From: Hysterangium stoloniferum
Taxonomy: Eukaryota; Basidiomycota; Agaricomycetes; Hysterangiales; Hysterangiaceae
Length of the DNA stretch: 64,000 nucleotides
Assembly (NCBI GenBank): GCA_015178975.1
Contig: WHVD01000126.1
Span: 124,001-188,000 of the forward strand
Direction of reading: 5' to 3'
This document shows, one piece after another, positions 20,881 through 33,058 of the stretch (within the stretch, counting starts at the first letter, position 1; each line of letters begins with the position of its first letter). The translations under genes were made by a program, and so were the position numbers. Under the pieces are notes generated by a model that was not told the DNA's origin, ran no database searches, and saw nothing but the letters and a program-made list of their open reading frames with translations.

Positions 20881-23465
20881 GACTCTTAAGTATTTCTGAG
20901 CACTTCTAAGTATTTACATATCACAATCATTGTTAAAAAAAATTCAATCAAAACAATAAATACATTAAAACTTTGTACACTATATTTGCTGTTCTCTTTG
21001 TTTCTTTTAATAATATTTTTATCCTATTCCAACTTCTTCCCCTTGAAAGTCCCACATACAATTGCCCATGTCCAAACACTGCCATTCTCAAATCTATTCC
21101 TACCACTTTCAAAGACTGTCCCTGTGACTTGTTGCAAATGCCAACCGCACTGGAAACTGAATATGATGCAGTTTAAATGGCAGTTGATCATCATTTGTAA
21201 TTATTTTGATCCATGAAAGAAATGCCATTTTTCCAGTACATGGTCCAGTTAAGATCCACACTTGAAGCAAATGATTTTCCATTTTCACTAATCACAATTG
21301 TGTCCCATTGAAAAGCCCCCTCTGTGGATCTATGTTCCGTAACAGCATCAAAGGTACTCCTAGCTTCACCTCAAGCCGACTCAGTGAGATTCCACCAAAA
21401 TTCAGGCTGTTCAAATACTCTACAGGATACATCTCTGTCTCACTGTCTCCCTCTGCAGTATCAGCACTGTGGTATACATGACTCTCTCCAGGGAATTTAT
21501 TCAGAAGTTCTGAATTAATCTCATCTACCTCTGAATTCCTTGGACACAGAATTGCCTGGTCTAAAAAGTCTTCATCTTGCCAATCTCTTTGGTCTCTATC
21601 CACATGGATGTCTGGATATATCTCTGCAATTAGATTAGACATTTCTGGACCACAGATCATATGAGGAGGGATATCCATTGTATGATCCAAAGGTAAATCC
21701 TTTCCATGGCCTATATCCAATAGCCACTCAGCAAACTGTTGACTGTCTGGATCATCCTGGTCCACCTGCATATTCTTTTTCAAGAACAGTACCTTAATAT
21801 GCTTCCACAGTTCTGATTTCTGGATACATTGTCCAATGATCTGTTCTTTTGAACCCTTTGGTACAACAGGCAAAGTCTGCTGGAAGTCACCTCCCCAGGC
21901 CACAGGAATCCCTCTAAAGGGAAGATCCTCCTTGTCTAATAAATCCCTCGGGTTTCGGTCAACTGCCTCACATGTAAAACATGACTGCATTGGAACTTCA
22001 TCCCAGATAATCAGTCAGACTTTCTTCATGAGCTCTGCTTTTTCTGAACCCTTTTTGATATGACATAGAGCGTCCTTCTCACAGGGAACAGGGATTGAAA
22101 ATGTGTTGTGAGAAGTGTGACCACCCTTGAGAATCATTGATGCAATTCCAGAAGATACCACACAAAGCACAATGTAGCCCTTGGCATGACATGCATGTGC
22201 CAGAGTATTCCATACAAAGGACTTGCCAGTGCCACCTGGACCATTCACAAAAAACAATTTGCCCTGCTGCTCCTCATCAACTGCCTTCATAATAGTCTCA
22301 AAGGTAGCTCGTTGTTCAGGATTGCACTTTTCAAGATTGGCTTGGGCACTGGCATGCTCAATATCAACATCATAATCTGACTGCTCCTTAATGAGACAGT
22401 TGCCAAGAATCCCATTCCAAACATCAGTACAATTTGGCATAGTTGGATAGTGTGAGAGGGACTTTCCAGAATAGTGGAGGATCCTATCAATCTCATAGAG
22501 ACCAAAGTCATAAATGCTGTTTGGTGATGGATTGAGAATGCCATGTTCTTGCTGAAGTATGAACTTCAAATCATCACAAAGAAATACTGCGACTGGCTTC
22601 TGTGAGGCACATGTGCCACTGGCGATCATCTTCAAGCAAACCACATGCAACACAGGCTTGTTGAAATGTGGGATAGGTCTCACCCTGAAAGGTCCTGAGC
22701 TGTTCAAATGAGGTAGCACCTTTGACCACAGTGAGTAATGTACGGAGGTGGAATCTTTCCCCACTGGCAATATTAACAAAATGAATACACCCTATGGAAA
22801 ATCCAGGTTGATGTGGCTTCCATGATTTAGTCTTGGGTACAAATGTAAAATACTCAGGAAAGTCCATATAAAATGTATCCTTGGCATGCTGTCCATTATA
22901 TCCAATGAGATCCTTAGCATTAGCCTCAAAATAAGCCATGAGAGTTGTCCCTGAATGCCCTGCCCTTTGCAAAGCTTCAGCAGGACCTTGATCACCATCA
23001 AAAACTACAGTGTTTTTCCCAGGGAGATGGACACGGAGTGCCATTACTGCAGGAACCTGGGTGTGGAGTTCATTGCACATTAATCACCAGACAGACTCAT
23101 GTGCACTGACATAACGTGCATCAAGGTACTGTTGAATTTCATCTGGTGTTGTTCCAAATTCCATAGTTGTACAATCATGGCCCTTGTAACAGTATTTATG
23201 CATATACTTCATTGAACTATTGGTAAAGGTCAACTCTACATTGATGTGGGATTCAAATGTGAGAATCAAAATAGGGTAGTAAGGGACAACATGTCTGTTG
23301 TCATATGTAAACTTGGGAGTTTCATAAACCCTTCCATTGTTAGGGCGATGGCATGTTGGATAGCCTTCCTCATTGACAATGGTGGCTTCACACCACTCCT
23401 TTGGATAGTGTTTACTACATTTCTTATCTACCATATAGGCAGCATTTGGATGATCAGTTCCACAG

Positions 23466-24098
23466 TGTGAGAGGTATGGTGAAATATACCCAGGAAATAT
23501 AGTCTGGATGAGCTCATACTATATTCCCTTTATTATTTCTACTTTCTCTCTATTTTATTATGCACTTATAATTAGTTCGATAACCTATGTATGCGGTACA
23601 TCGACTCTTGTGGGTGCATACATGCCAGACTTATGTATTCTAGTGCCCGTAGTTAAAACTCAGACACTTTTACCCTGCAACCATGACTTACCCAAACACC
23701 TGTTAGTGTCCTGTAAGTTGTGATTGGGGTATCGTCTCGACCATCACAGACAGGCTTTAACTATCTACTCAATCAGAGTTTCAAACTGTACCAGTCGAAA
23801 CTCCATCTTATCTCAATCCACGTGGATTACATCTGCACTACTCTATTGCTCGACTCTCTAGTTACTCTACTTTACACTCGAGCAGTCATCCAGAATTGTA
23901 CTTAACAGTCAATTTTACTTATTCGTTCTAGCTCTCTATTCTACTTTAGATAGCTACTTCTCTCAACCATATTGAACTAAGTAGTCAATATGTGTTCAGT
24001 CTGTATTAGACTTAGACAGTCAATACATCTTAGTATTGTACCTAGACGGTCGGGATTCTTCGTATATAGAATGGTTAGAACTTTTACCACTCTTCACA
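23466..24098 (+). repeat. solo LTR, B family, inside the Helitron 2 helicase gene
   Basis: 633 bp from TGTGAGAGGTATGG to CCACTCTTCACA, matching the LTRs of element B. Flanks CACAG (23461-23465) and CACAT (24099-24103) are a target duplication with one change. Removing it restores the Helitron protein around MTHGPC and GTDHPNAA. Confidence 0.92.
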
Positions 24099-25849
24099 CA
24101 CATGGACCATGGGTCATGAGTTGCCCTACTAAATTAAATAGCCTGGGATGTGTTTCAGGATCTGGAAAACAGGCAGAAACCATTGAGTTGACATCTTCTG
24201 GTGTCCTTGGCTTATTCTGGTCATCAAACCATATGAGGCAGTGCATGTGTGGAAGACCACACTTTTGGAATTCAATAACATGGATATGAGCTACTGTTCT
24301 ACCAAAGATGTGATCTTCTGTGATCATCTTGAGCAACTTAGCCTTCTTGGCAGCAAAGACACGGGAGACCAAATCAGGCCGATCAGCAGGGGTCTGGCCA
24401 GGAAGCAATTCACGGGTGACCTCCTCCCAATTGGGATTGGCAGTCATAGTGATGAAGCAGCTGGCATTGCCATACTTGCATGCAATTGCAAATGAATTCT
24501 GTAGACTTTGCCTCATATCTCTTGAACCCCCAGCAAATGAAGAAGGTAGTATCACCTCTGACCAATATTATTAGCATCTGTATTGACATCCTGATTTGTA
24601 AATGCATCAACCACCTGGTTGTAGAGTTCTGCATGTAACCTTGGTTGATTATCTCTCAGAAATCTCAATCTGCGCTCTGTTATGGCCCAGGCATTGACAG
24701 TATACTGCTGGAATAGCTTTTGTGCATAAAAAATGGTCACGGCTTCATTTGCTCTGGGAAATAGGTGATAGCATAATATTCACATTGGGTCACTTTACAC
24801 TTTTATCTTCACCTTCAACTTCTTCATCCTGCTGTCCAGGGTGGGGCTGCCAATTTTGATTTGCATAGGGAATATCCCATGACCAACCACGCTCACCTCT
24901 GGGGAAGAGCATGACATAGTGAAGGAGTGTATAAATGGCTTGTGCATCATGCACATGATGGAACTGGCCTCCCCTTCTCTGAACAATAATATCCCTTGGA
25001 TCACCACGACCTGTGTCACCCTCTCCAGGGAGAATGACTGCAAGTTCATCATCGGTTGGAAGGTTGTACTGTCGTGGATCATTAAAAGCCTTGTAGCTCA
25101 GTCTAACATGTAACCTTGGAGTCTCTGCCTGTGTCCTCAATCGTTCATGTGCCTGGAGATAGAGTTCTATAAAGGGATTATATTGCTCCATCATATCCTG
25201 GAGGTCAGAAAAGGTTTGGTTGTTTAGATTTCGATTTGCCCTGTAATTCTGCCTCTGCTGCAATGCTTGCCTCAGTCCATCCTCCTCTGCCAATGCAGGA
25301 TCATGGATGTAAAGCTGAGCATAACTACGTGATACACCTTCTGTGTAAGGAATCAAGGAACCATGCTGGTGATACAATTCACCATGAATTTTGAAGACAT
25401 ATGGGCCACCACCTTGCAAGACAGACTCATCCAAATTGACACTGAGTGATGTAAATGCAAATGCATTATTATATGCCCGAATATTTTTCCAAAATTCCTT
25501 ACCATTATCTGTATTATCCTCAAGGAGGGACCTTAAAGTGTGAGGGACTGGCTCAAGTATTGGAAGGGCCACCTTTCCTTGCTTACAACACTTGCCAAAT
25601 TTTGGATGTGTCTTGGAGCTATTTGCCAGATGCTCATCCATCCAGTGAAAGGCTCCACAGTTTGGACACTGTATGTTCATATGTCCCAAGTCATGTCTTG
25701 GAAATCTGTCCTCCACAACTGGTTGCCGTCCAATGGGTAATTGTGGAATGGGAGGTGGAGGTGGAGGCATAGCTGCAGGCTGTAAAATGGCTGGAGGTGG
25801 GGGAATAGCTGGAAGTGGAGCAAATTGTAATTGTAGCTGTTGCTGCTGC

Positions 25850-26265
25850 TGTTGTTGTGGAACTGGATTCCCAGGTGGATGATGAAGCTGTGGTGGTGCC
25901 CACTGCACAATAGGTGGTGGTTGTTGTTGTGGAACTGGATTTCCAGGTGGATGGTCATGCTGTGGTTGTGCTAACTGCAAAATAGGTACCTGTTGTTGTG
26001 GAGCTGGATTTCCAGGTGGATGGTGAAGTTGTGGTGGTTCCCACTGCAAAATAGGGGGTTGTTGCTGTTGTTGTGGAACTGGATTTCCAGGTGGATGGTG
26101 AAGCTGTGGTGGTGCCCACTGCACAATAGGTGGTTGTTGTTGTGGAGCTGGATTTCCAGGTGGATGGTGATGCTGTGGTGGTGCCCACTGCACAATAGGT
26201 GGTTGTTGTTGTTGTGGAACTGGATTTCCAGATGGATGGTGATGCTGTGGTGGTGCCCACTGCAA
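25850..26265 (-). repeat. coding minisatellite: Gln/Pro repeats in the Helitron 2 N-terminus
   Basis: Six to seven units of about 60-70 bp encode HHPPGNPVPQQQQPPIVQWA-like repeats that vary in Gln number. Unit lengths keep the reading frame, which suggests past coding constraint. Confidence 0.8.
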
Positions 26266-26419
26266 AATAGGTAGTGGTGGTACAGCTGGATGATGGTGCA
26301 GTGGTACAGATTGGACAATTTGAGCAACTGTATTTCCTCATCCACAACCCCTCCTAAGAGGTTGTAATGGTGGCAAATCCATATACTGCCTATGAAAGAG
26401 AGCTACTGCCTCAGAGTCA

Positions 26420-26690
26420 ACTATGGCAGAGCCACTTGCAGTAGAGCCACTTACAGTAGAGCCACTTGCAGCAGAGCCACTTGCAGTAGCACCACTTTCA
26501 GTAGCACCACTTGCAGTAGAGCCACTTGCAGTAGAGCCACTTGCAGTAGAGCCACTTGCAGTAGAGCCACTTGCAGTAGAGCCACTTGCAGTAGAGCCAC
26601 TTGCAGTAGAGCCACTTGCAGTAGAGCCACTTGCAGTAGAGCTAAGTAGAGCCACCTGCAGTAGAGCCACTTGCAGTAGAGGCACCTGGC
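26420..26690 (-). repeat. coding minisatellite: SGSTA repeats, 15-bp unit
   Basis: About 17 copies of a gcagtagagccactt-like unit on the plus strand. On the minus strand they encode Ala-Ser-Gly-Ser-Thr repeats between the start segment and the Gln/Pro repeats. A small change near 26640 shifts the frame. Confidence 0.8.
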
Positions 26691-26902
26691 TGAGCAACCA
26701 AAAATGGATTATCAGATTGACCTCTACCAACAGGAAGATGGAGATGTTGGAATGGTTGAGCAGGGGGTGGTATATTAGAATTCACAGCTAAATGCCGATG
26801 ATGATCAGATGGAGATGTCATTTGCAATTGTGCCCTATACTGCCTTTGCTCCTCTTCCCAATCACGCTCAGGTGTTTGATCCATAATAATAGAGGGATCC
26901 AC

Positions 26903-28140
26903 TCAAGAGCAAAATGCCAGTGCAATATCACAAAGGGAGTTATATGGCTTATCTAAAACCAAACAGCAGCAGCAGACACAGAAAACCTGTTATAGAGAGG
27001 GAGAGAGGAGTGAGAGAGTAAGTTGAATTGAATTAGGCTAAAATAAATCATCAATGTGAAAAATAAAGTATAAATCAATTTTCACAAAATGAGGGAAGGT
27101 ATCAATACTAACCTTGAGGAACTTCTTATCTTCCAGAGGCAATAGAAACAGCAACAGAGCAAAAAAGCCACCCGATAGGAGTTAATTCCACTGTATGAAT
27201 AATCATTAAGTAAAAAAAGGTGAAATTAAATACAGAAATAGGATGTACCTTCAATACTCTACTCTACTCACAGGGAGTATTCACAAAAGCAGTAAAAAGT
27301 GCCAGGGAAAAAGAAATCAGATAAATGGGTCTAAAATGACTGAAAAATGCGAAAAATAAAGCATAAATATTTTTTTAATAACATGAGAAAGAGTATCAAT
27401 ACTAACCTGGAGGTGTTTTATATCTCCCAGGGAGAGTAGAAAAAGCAATAAACCCAAAAAGCCACACAATGAAGGTCAACAGCAACTGTATGAATTATCC
27501 TTAAGCAAAAAAGGTGACATTAATTCCAGAGACATGACTCACCTTCAATACACCACCTATGCTCACAGGGGGGACTCACAAAGGCAGTGGAGAGTGTCAG
27601 AGAAAAATCAGCTGGATAATTGGCTCTAAAATAGTCCAAAAATACAAAGAATAAAGCATAAATAATTTAAAACAGCATAAGGAAGCCCAAAACACATCTG
27701 GAAATAATAGGATAGCCTTTAAACAGTGTATAGGAAAGCTATGAATAAGAAGAGATGCCAGAAAAAGGCAATCTGACTGCAAATAAATTATTTAATCAAT
27801 GAAAAAGGCAATAATTGATTAATAATAATAACTACAGACTCACCACACCTGTGATATAGCCCCAAGAGTCCAGAAATACTTCAGAGAAGAAGCACCTCTA
27901 ATATGGAGAGTAGAGGGCCAGAAGGGAGGCAGATCCTGTCTGTAGGATAACATGATAATAAATAATTATTAAATAAAAAAGCAATATTAAATGGGATTGA
28001 ATACAGTCTTAACACACCTTGACAAAGGTTTAATATCTTGAGAAATAATTGCAGGTAGCCACTTTGAGGAGAAGACGGCTGGGTGAGAGTGGGGAAGGGA
28101 GATAAGAGTGGCAGCCTTGACGCTTGACCAATGGACTTCC
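26903..28140 (-). other. intron-rich leader of Helitron 2
   Basis: No protein frame is seen. Minus-strand donor-like sites recur near 27110, 27250, 27405, 27540, 27840 and 28015 (plus-strand ctaacc, tacc or ctcacc), with matching ttttag acceptors. This resembles the cassette leader of Helitron 1, but the units are more diverged. Confidence 0.5.
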
Positions 28141-28436
28141 TGCATTCCCATGCCAGCAAAGAGAATGCTCCCATGGTGTTGAAAAAGCTCCCGTGCCATT
28201 ACAGCATCACGAAAGTAATACTCCCATGGCGTCACAAATGCTCCCGCAGCATGATGAAATACTCCCATGAGTCCCACAAATGCACCCATGCTGACTAATA
28301 TTCCAATTTGGGATAACGCACCCTCATCGGGATTTTTGATTCAGAAAGTTCGGGTGCTCCATGCCCTCACGAATTAGGGCACACTATGGTGCCTATTTGC
28401 GCTCACAACCCACCAAGCAAAATTCATTTATATGGA

Positions 28437-28530
28437 CAAGGCTGTGACTTGTGGGGGGCAAGCCCTTACCATACTACCACCCCACAACTTTACTCGGTCA
28501 CTTTGTGACCTGGTGGATCAATAATAATAT
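28437..28530 (-). mobile_element. remnant of a Helitron-like 3' end
   Basis: On the minus strand it has the hairpin GGTCACAAAGTGACC, a CCCCAC block and terminal CTTG directly before the TC of Helitron 2. It is shorter and rearranged relative to 20765-20880. Confidence 0.5.
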
Positions 28531-28852
28531 CTTTAAACACTACATCAGTAGTTTGTATTACCTTCTATGACCATGTCATATTGAGGGCTTCTGTACATTC
28601 CAGCTTCCCATTTATACTCATTCATACACCCCTTTTCATTCATACACCCCTTTTCATTCATACACCCCTTTTCATTCATACACCCCTTTTCATTCATACA
28701 CCCCTTTTCATTCATACACCCCTTCTCATTCATACACCCCTTCTACTCATCTGTCTGTCATTATATATTTTAGTATAAATTATTGTCTTATATTCTACTA
28801 ATCTCCAGTTCAAATATTGAGTTAGAATCTACCTGTTAGGAACTATGTCATT
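28531..28852. other. dispersed repeat shared with 5970-6215, with an 18-bp minisatellite
   Basis: No gene. It is homologous to 5970-6215. At about 28620-28742 it carries seven copies of an 18-bp unit (acaccccttttcattcat), an expansion not present in the other copy. Confidence 0.65.
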
Positions 28853-28856
28853 TAGG

Positions 28857-30578
28857 TGTTATGACCAGAAAGCCTGCCAGGCTCCAGGCACTAACTTATA
28901 TGCACCCACACCCTATATGCACCAGTTATCAGTTTACTGGAATACCTGCCAGACTCCAGATGTCAGGCCTGTCCATGCTCAAGCTTCATCACTTCATGTA
29001 TCAGTCACTGGAATACCTGCCAGGACTTGCACCTGTCTATCTCTGACCCTGTCCCACACACCAGTCACCAGACTCCTCTCGGAAAACCTGACAGCTCTTT
29101 AACTGAGCCCTGTTCCCATTATAGTCAAATGACCTGTCATGTTTTGGACTCCACTCCTGTCCCATTCCCATTATAGTCTAATGACCTGTCATGTTTCAGA
29201 CTCCACTCTGCTCTGTTCTGTTCCTAACACCAAACTTGGTATTAACTTATCTCATTTCATGTTTACTAGTTTGGATTTCATTATTACTGGATTTGGTATG
29301 ACATACATTCCACAGTCTATATAGTCTGGCAGATGTTGTACATACAATCCAGTCAGAAAATCAGCTTAGATTCTCCCCAGTAATCTCCTCTTTGAAACAC
29401 ACCACTATTTACCTCATCAGGGCCCATGCTATAAGAGCTGAAAAAACAAATTTTGGAATCATATTAGACATAAGTTTAATGAAAAATGAATCAGAATGTG
29501 AAAGAGCGGATGCATTGAGGCGAGTAAACTCTTGAATGCGCGGAGAGGCAACGCAACCCCCAACCCACACGGAGTCTGTGGGGTTGCTTACTCTTTTTTC
29601 AAGTTGAGTCATCTCTGCCTGACCCCTCAACTTCTGCAGGATTCCCGCAGTTGACCCTCCGACCTCACAACCCACCAACTACTCCCGGACTCCCTGGAAT
29701 TTTGTTATGACCGTGTCGCAACCCTATCAGTCCCCAAGGTTATCATCACCTATCAACAATTCAAGTTACCATTCAAGTCACCACATCGGAAACCATCGGC
29801 CTCCCGATGCTGACGTATGCTTTCGTGGTGATCAAACTCTGTTTACACCCACATCAAATATACTCGAACTATCTGGTTAAACTCTGATACATCCCTTTTA
29901 TTATGATGATCTGCTCTATCCTATGTTTCACATATGTCTATATATACTTGTAACCCTTGAACTATTTCCTTTTTCGTAATTCCACTCTTGGTTATCTCAT
30001 CGGCCTCCAAACTAATCATAAACTTCCCATTCCTAGTCAAGCTTATTGCTAATACCGTTTTCCACTCTTCTCCTAGTTAGTATTTTCTAGACACCTGATA
30101 CTTGTATATGAACCCACTGTAGTTGTAGTTACTAGGCAATCAGAATATCGACTCAGAATACCCTCTTACACCTCCAGAAGTCTCATACTAAGGATTCCAT
30201 CTTCCACCTTCATGAGCGCTCACTCACTCTCAGTCCCCGACCCCTTGGCCTGACACTCGACTTAACCTTTGGTCCCGATCGGTATTATGCCAAAAGGAAC
30301 TCAATAGGATTAGTCTTCGCCCATCCGAAATCTAAGGACACTCAACGGATATTTGCAGGGGCACAGCACATAAGCTGAAGCCAAGTCCTTCCGATCGGTC
30401 CCTGTCGGCCAACCGACATTAATCAGTTTTCTGTTCTTAACAAATTTCCATCCACTGTCTGAAATTGGACGACACAATCTCATGAGGGTGCAGCCTACAA
30501 GCTGAAGCCAAGTCCTACTGGCTTTCCCACAGGTTTCTCTGGAAACCCTCTGATAAGCTCCGCACATGCCTCTTAACA
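28857..30578 (+). repeat. 5' LTR of element E, interrupted by another LTR
   Basis: Begins TGTTATGACC and ends GCCTCTTAACA; about 977 bp after removing the insert at 29703-30442 and one duplication. It is followed by a self-primer site and gag. Related to the solo LTRs at 60362 and 15821 and less closely to 59766. The self-primer complement AGTCAGAAAAT is at 29351-29361. Flank on the left is TTAGG; no paired 3' LTR was found. Confidence 0.82.
29703..30442 (+). repeat. solo LTR, F family, nested in the LTR of element E
   Basis: 740 bp from TGTTATGACCGTG to TTCTTAACA with duplications AATTT at 29698-29702 and 30443-30447. CpG-rich; same family as 18479 and 62246. Confidence 0.93.
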
Positions 30579-30580
30579 GT

Positions 30581-30591
30581 ATTTTCTGACT
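30581..30591 (+). promoter_or_regulatory. self-primer binding site of element E
   Basis: ATTTTCTGACT lies 2 nt after the LTR (spacer GT) and is the exact reverse complement of 29351-29361 in the LTR, as in element A. Confidence 0.72.
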
Positions 30592-30611
30592 AAGACTTGC
30601 AGATTGTCAAT

Positions 30612-31236
30612 ATGCCACCAAGAATAAAAGCACACATACAGGAATCATTACCTGGACCTTCAACTCTTCATTCCCCACTTACTTTATATACCAGCCAGAC
30701 ACTCAAAAACCAGCCAGATGCCACAGAAGAAGCCTGTATTGAAGAACTCCTGGAAAACCTGGATGAATCCGAGAACAAGGACAAGTCTGTGGCCCCTGAC
30801 AAGGGCAAAGGTGTTGAAAATTCCCTGTCTAATGATCGACTGCCACTTGCGGATCCCACCTCTGAGTTGTTAGCAATCACTTTAGAGAGATTGATGAATC
30901 ACATGCTCAGAGAAGGCAGCAAGAAGGATCTGGAACCTTTGCAGTCAAAGTCAATGCTCTGGAACCCTTTACAGGTTCCAACCCTAACAAACTTTCCACT
31001 TTCCTCATGCAATGTCACTTCAATTTCCATGATTGATCCGCTGCACTCTCCACAGACTCCCGAAAAGTCAATTATGCACTCTCATACCTCTCAGGATCTG
31101 CATTGAAATGGTTCGAACCGGCTTTTAGTGGACTTTCCAAGAAAGAGCCACTTTGGCTCAAAGATTGGGATGCTTTTGTTATGGAGCTAGAAACCAACTT
31201 TGGCCCATATGACCTGACTGGAGAAGCCGAGAATAG
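30612..31236 (+). pseudogene. gag: gag remnant of element E
   Basis: Starts MPPRIKAH at 30612. It resembles element A gag in its N-terminus (LTLYTSQTLKNQPD against LQLYTTQPETP) and in the stretch WFEPAFSGLSKKEPLW ... ETNFGPYDLTGEAENSL near 31100-31230. A frame change lies near 30950. The gene ends abruptly where the 19-bp minisatellite begins, at a shared ctcacaa. Confidence 0.8.
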
Positions 31237-31917
31237 TCTCACAAATGGAAACAACATTCACAAATGGAAACAACATTCACAAATGGAAACAACATTCACA
31301 AATGGAAACAACATTCACAAATGGAAACAACATTCACAAATGGAAACAACATTCACAAATGGAAACAACATTCACAAATGGAAACAACATTCACAAATGG
31401 AAACAACATTCACAAATGGAAACAACATTCACAAATGGAAACAACATTCACAAATGGAAACAACATTCACAAATGGAAACAACATTCACAAATGGAAACA
31501 ACATTCACAAATGGAAACAACATTCACAAATGGAAACAACATTCACAAATGGAAACAACATTCACAAATGGAAACAACATTCACAAATGGAAACAACATT
31601 CACAAATGGAAACAACATTCACAAATGGAAACAACATTCACAAATGGAAACAACATTCACAAATGGAAACAACATTCACAAATGGAAACAACATTCACAA
31701 ATGGAAACAACATTCACAAATGGAAACAACATTCACAAATGGAAACAACATTCACAAATGGAAACAACATTCACAAATGGAAACAACATTCACAAATGGA
31801 AACAACATTCACAAATGGAAACAACATTCACAAATGGAAACAACATTCACAAATGGAAACAACATTCACAAATGGAAACAACATTCACAAATGGAAACAA
31901 CATTCACAAATGGAAAC
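31237..31917. repeat. perfect 19-bp minisatellite, about 36 copies
   Basis: Unit acaaatggaaacaacattc without visible change. All three plus frames are open, giving 19-residue-period frames (for example 31103-31996, fused to gag). Related to the arrays at 18350 and 19263. A repeat-driven artefact, not a protein gene. Confidence 0.95.
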
Positions 31918-31919
31918 AA

Positions 31920-32351
31920 TGTTGTTATCACCTATTAGAGCTGTATGCTTGAGAATGCTGAACGTAACTACTCAGCCATGGAATGAGAAGCATTAGTGGC
32001 CAAAGAAGGGCTAGTTCATTTCCAACCCTTTATTGAAGGTGAGCACATACTTCTCATCACTGACCATGTGGCTTTGCAATGGGCCAGATCTTACAAGAAT
32101 ACTAATCATTGACTGGCTGCATGGGGGGCAGTATGCACCACATACCCAGGTCTAGAAATCTTACAATTGGCAGGATGAATTCACATTAATGTTGATCCAT
32201 TGTCCAGACTTCCCCAAGTACCCAACTACAAGAGCCCTGTAAGGGATGACCACTGTCATCAATAATATCGGACTCTCTTAATAAGGATGCTAACGAGAAG
32301 CTATGGGAGAGCAAGCCAACTGAAAGAGTAGTCTTTACCACTTACCACAAG
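31920..32351 (+). pseudogene. pol fragment related to element B (RNase H region)
   Basis: Matches element B at about 45685-46120: NYSAM.E.EALVAKEGLVHFQPF, then LLITDHVALQWARSY, then DPLSRLPQVP. Several stops and frame changes; only this fragment remains. It joins the minisatellite at its left end. Confidence 0.75.
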
Positions 32352-32356
32352 CTAGT

Positions 32357-33053
32357 TGTGAAGAGTGGTGGAAGTTCTAACCATTCTACATATATACGAA
32401 GAATATTGACCATTTAGGTATGACACGACAATGTATTGACTATCTAAGTCTAATACAGACCAAACATGTATTGACTATCTAGTTCAATACAGTTGAGAGA
32501 ATTAGCTATCTTAAGTAGAATAGAAAGCTAAGATGAATGAAAGAGAATCGACTTTGAAGTACCATTCTGAGTGACTGTTCAAGTGTGTAAGGAAATAACG
32601 AGAGAGTCAAATAAACAGAGTAGTGTGGATATAGTCCACATGGATTGAGATAACAGTTCGAGTTTCAACTAGTATAGTTCGAGTTTCAACTAGTATCATT
32701 CAAGTTTCAACTAGTATCATTCAAGTTTCAACTAGTATAGTTTGAAATAGTGATTGTGCTGGTAGTTACATAAGGCCCATCTGTGATGGTCGGGACAATA
32801 CCCCAATCACAACTTGCAGGACACTAAGTGGATGTCTGGGCAAGTTGTGGTTACAGGGTAAAAAGTGTCTGTTTGTTTGGTGCTGAGTGCACCCACAAGT
32901 ATACACAGAGCTTCGAACTAATGAAATGGTGCAATATTCGAAGAATATAAAGGATAGGAAAATATGAATAAAATGTGTAAAATATAAATAAAGGATCCAC
33001 GTTTTAAAGCTGAATGGTGAGTTGGTTTGTGTAACAGCAATTCTGAGCTATGA
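32357..33053 (-). repeat. diverged solo LTR related to the B family
   Basis: Begins TGTGAAGAGTGGTGGAAG (reverse complement of the B-LTR end), shares further B-LTR blocks (gatggtcgggacaatac, gtgcacccacaag) and holds four 21-bp repeats of a gtttcaactagta word near 32655-32745. CTAGT flanks it at 32352-32356 and 33054-33058. The right terminus is not a clean CA, so that boundary is uncertain. Confidence 0.6.
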
Positions 33054-33058
33054 CTAGT

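Larger units (their letters stand above)
20952..26902 (-). pseudogene. Helitron 2 Rep/helicase, decayed
   Basis: Order from 26902 downward: MDPSIIMDQ start, repeat-rich disordered N-terminus, CPNCGAFHW zinc-finger-like motif near 25670 and FPRGERGWSWDIPYAN near 24880. Then comes Rep with KCGLPHMHCLIWF near 24270-24230 and QYLDARYVSAHESVW near 23130-23090. The SF1B (Pif1-like) helicase follows with Walker A GPGGTGKS near 22240, Walker B IIWDEVPM near 22000, GGDFQQTLP near 21890, and FPVRLAFA ... [12 protein letters not shown] near 21140-21080, with TGLSRGRS-type ending. The stop is near 20952. In-frame TGA lies at 23084, 22015 and 21292. At 23084 Helitron 1 has Arg. Frame changes lie near 24760, 24560, 22580 and 21110, and a 633-bp solo LTR splits the gene at 23466. 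Confidence 0.9.
20765..28436 (-). mobile_element. Helitron 2, encodes a decayed Rep/helicase
   Basis: 7672 bp. The 5' end (28436, TCCATATAAATG on the minus strand) and 3' end (20765, hairpins then CTTG) match those of the non-autonomous element next door. It directly abuts that element at 20764/20765 and abuts another Helitron-like 3' end at 28437. It contains the leader with introns, Rep, helicase, and a solo LTR inserted at 23466. Ends are inferred from repeat boundaries. Confidence 0.72.

Noticed and set aside
31245-31952. Plus-strand frames of 224-297 codons with a 19-residue repeat
   Set aside because: All three frames are open through the same 19-bp array, so openness carries no coding information.
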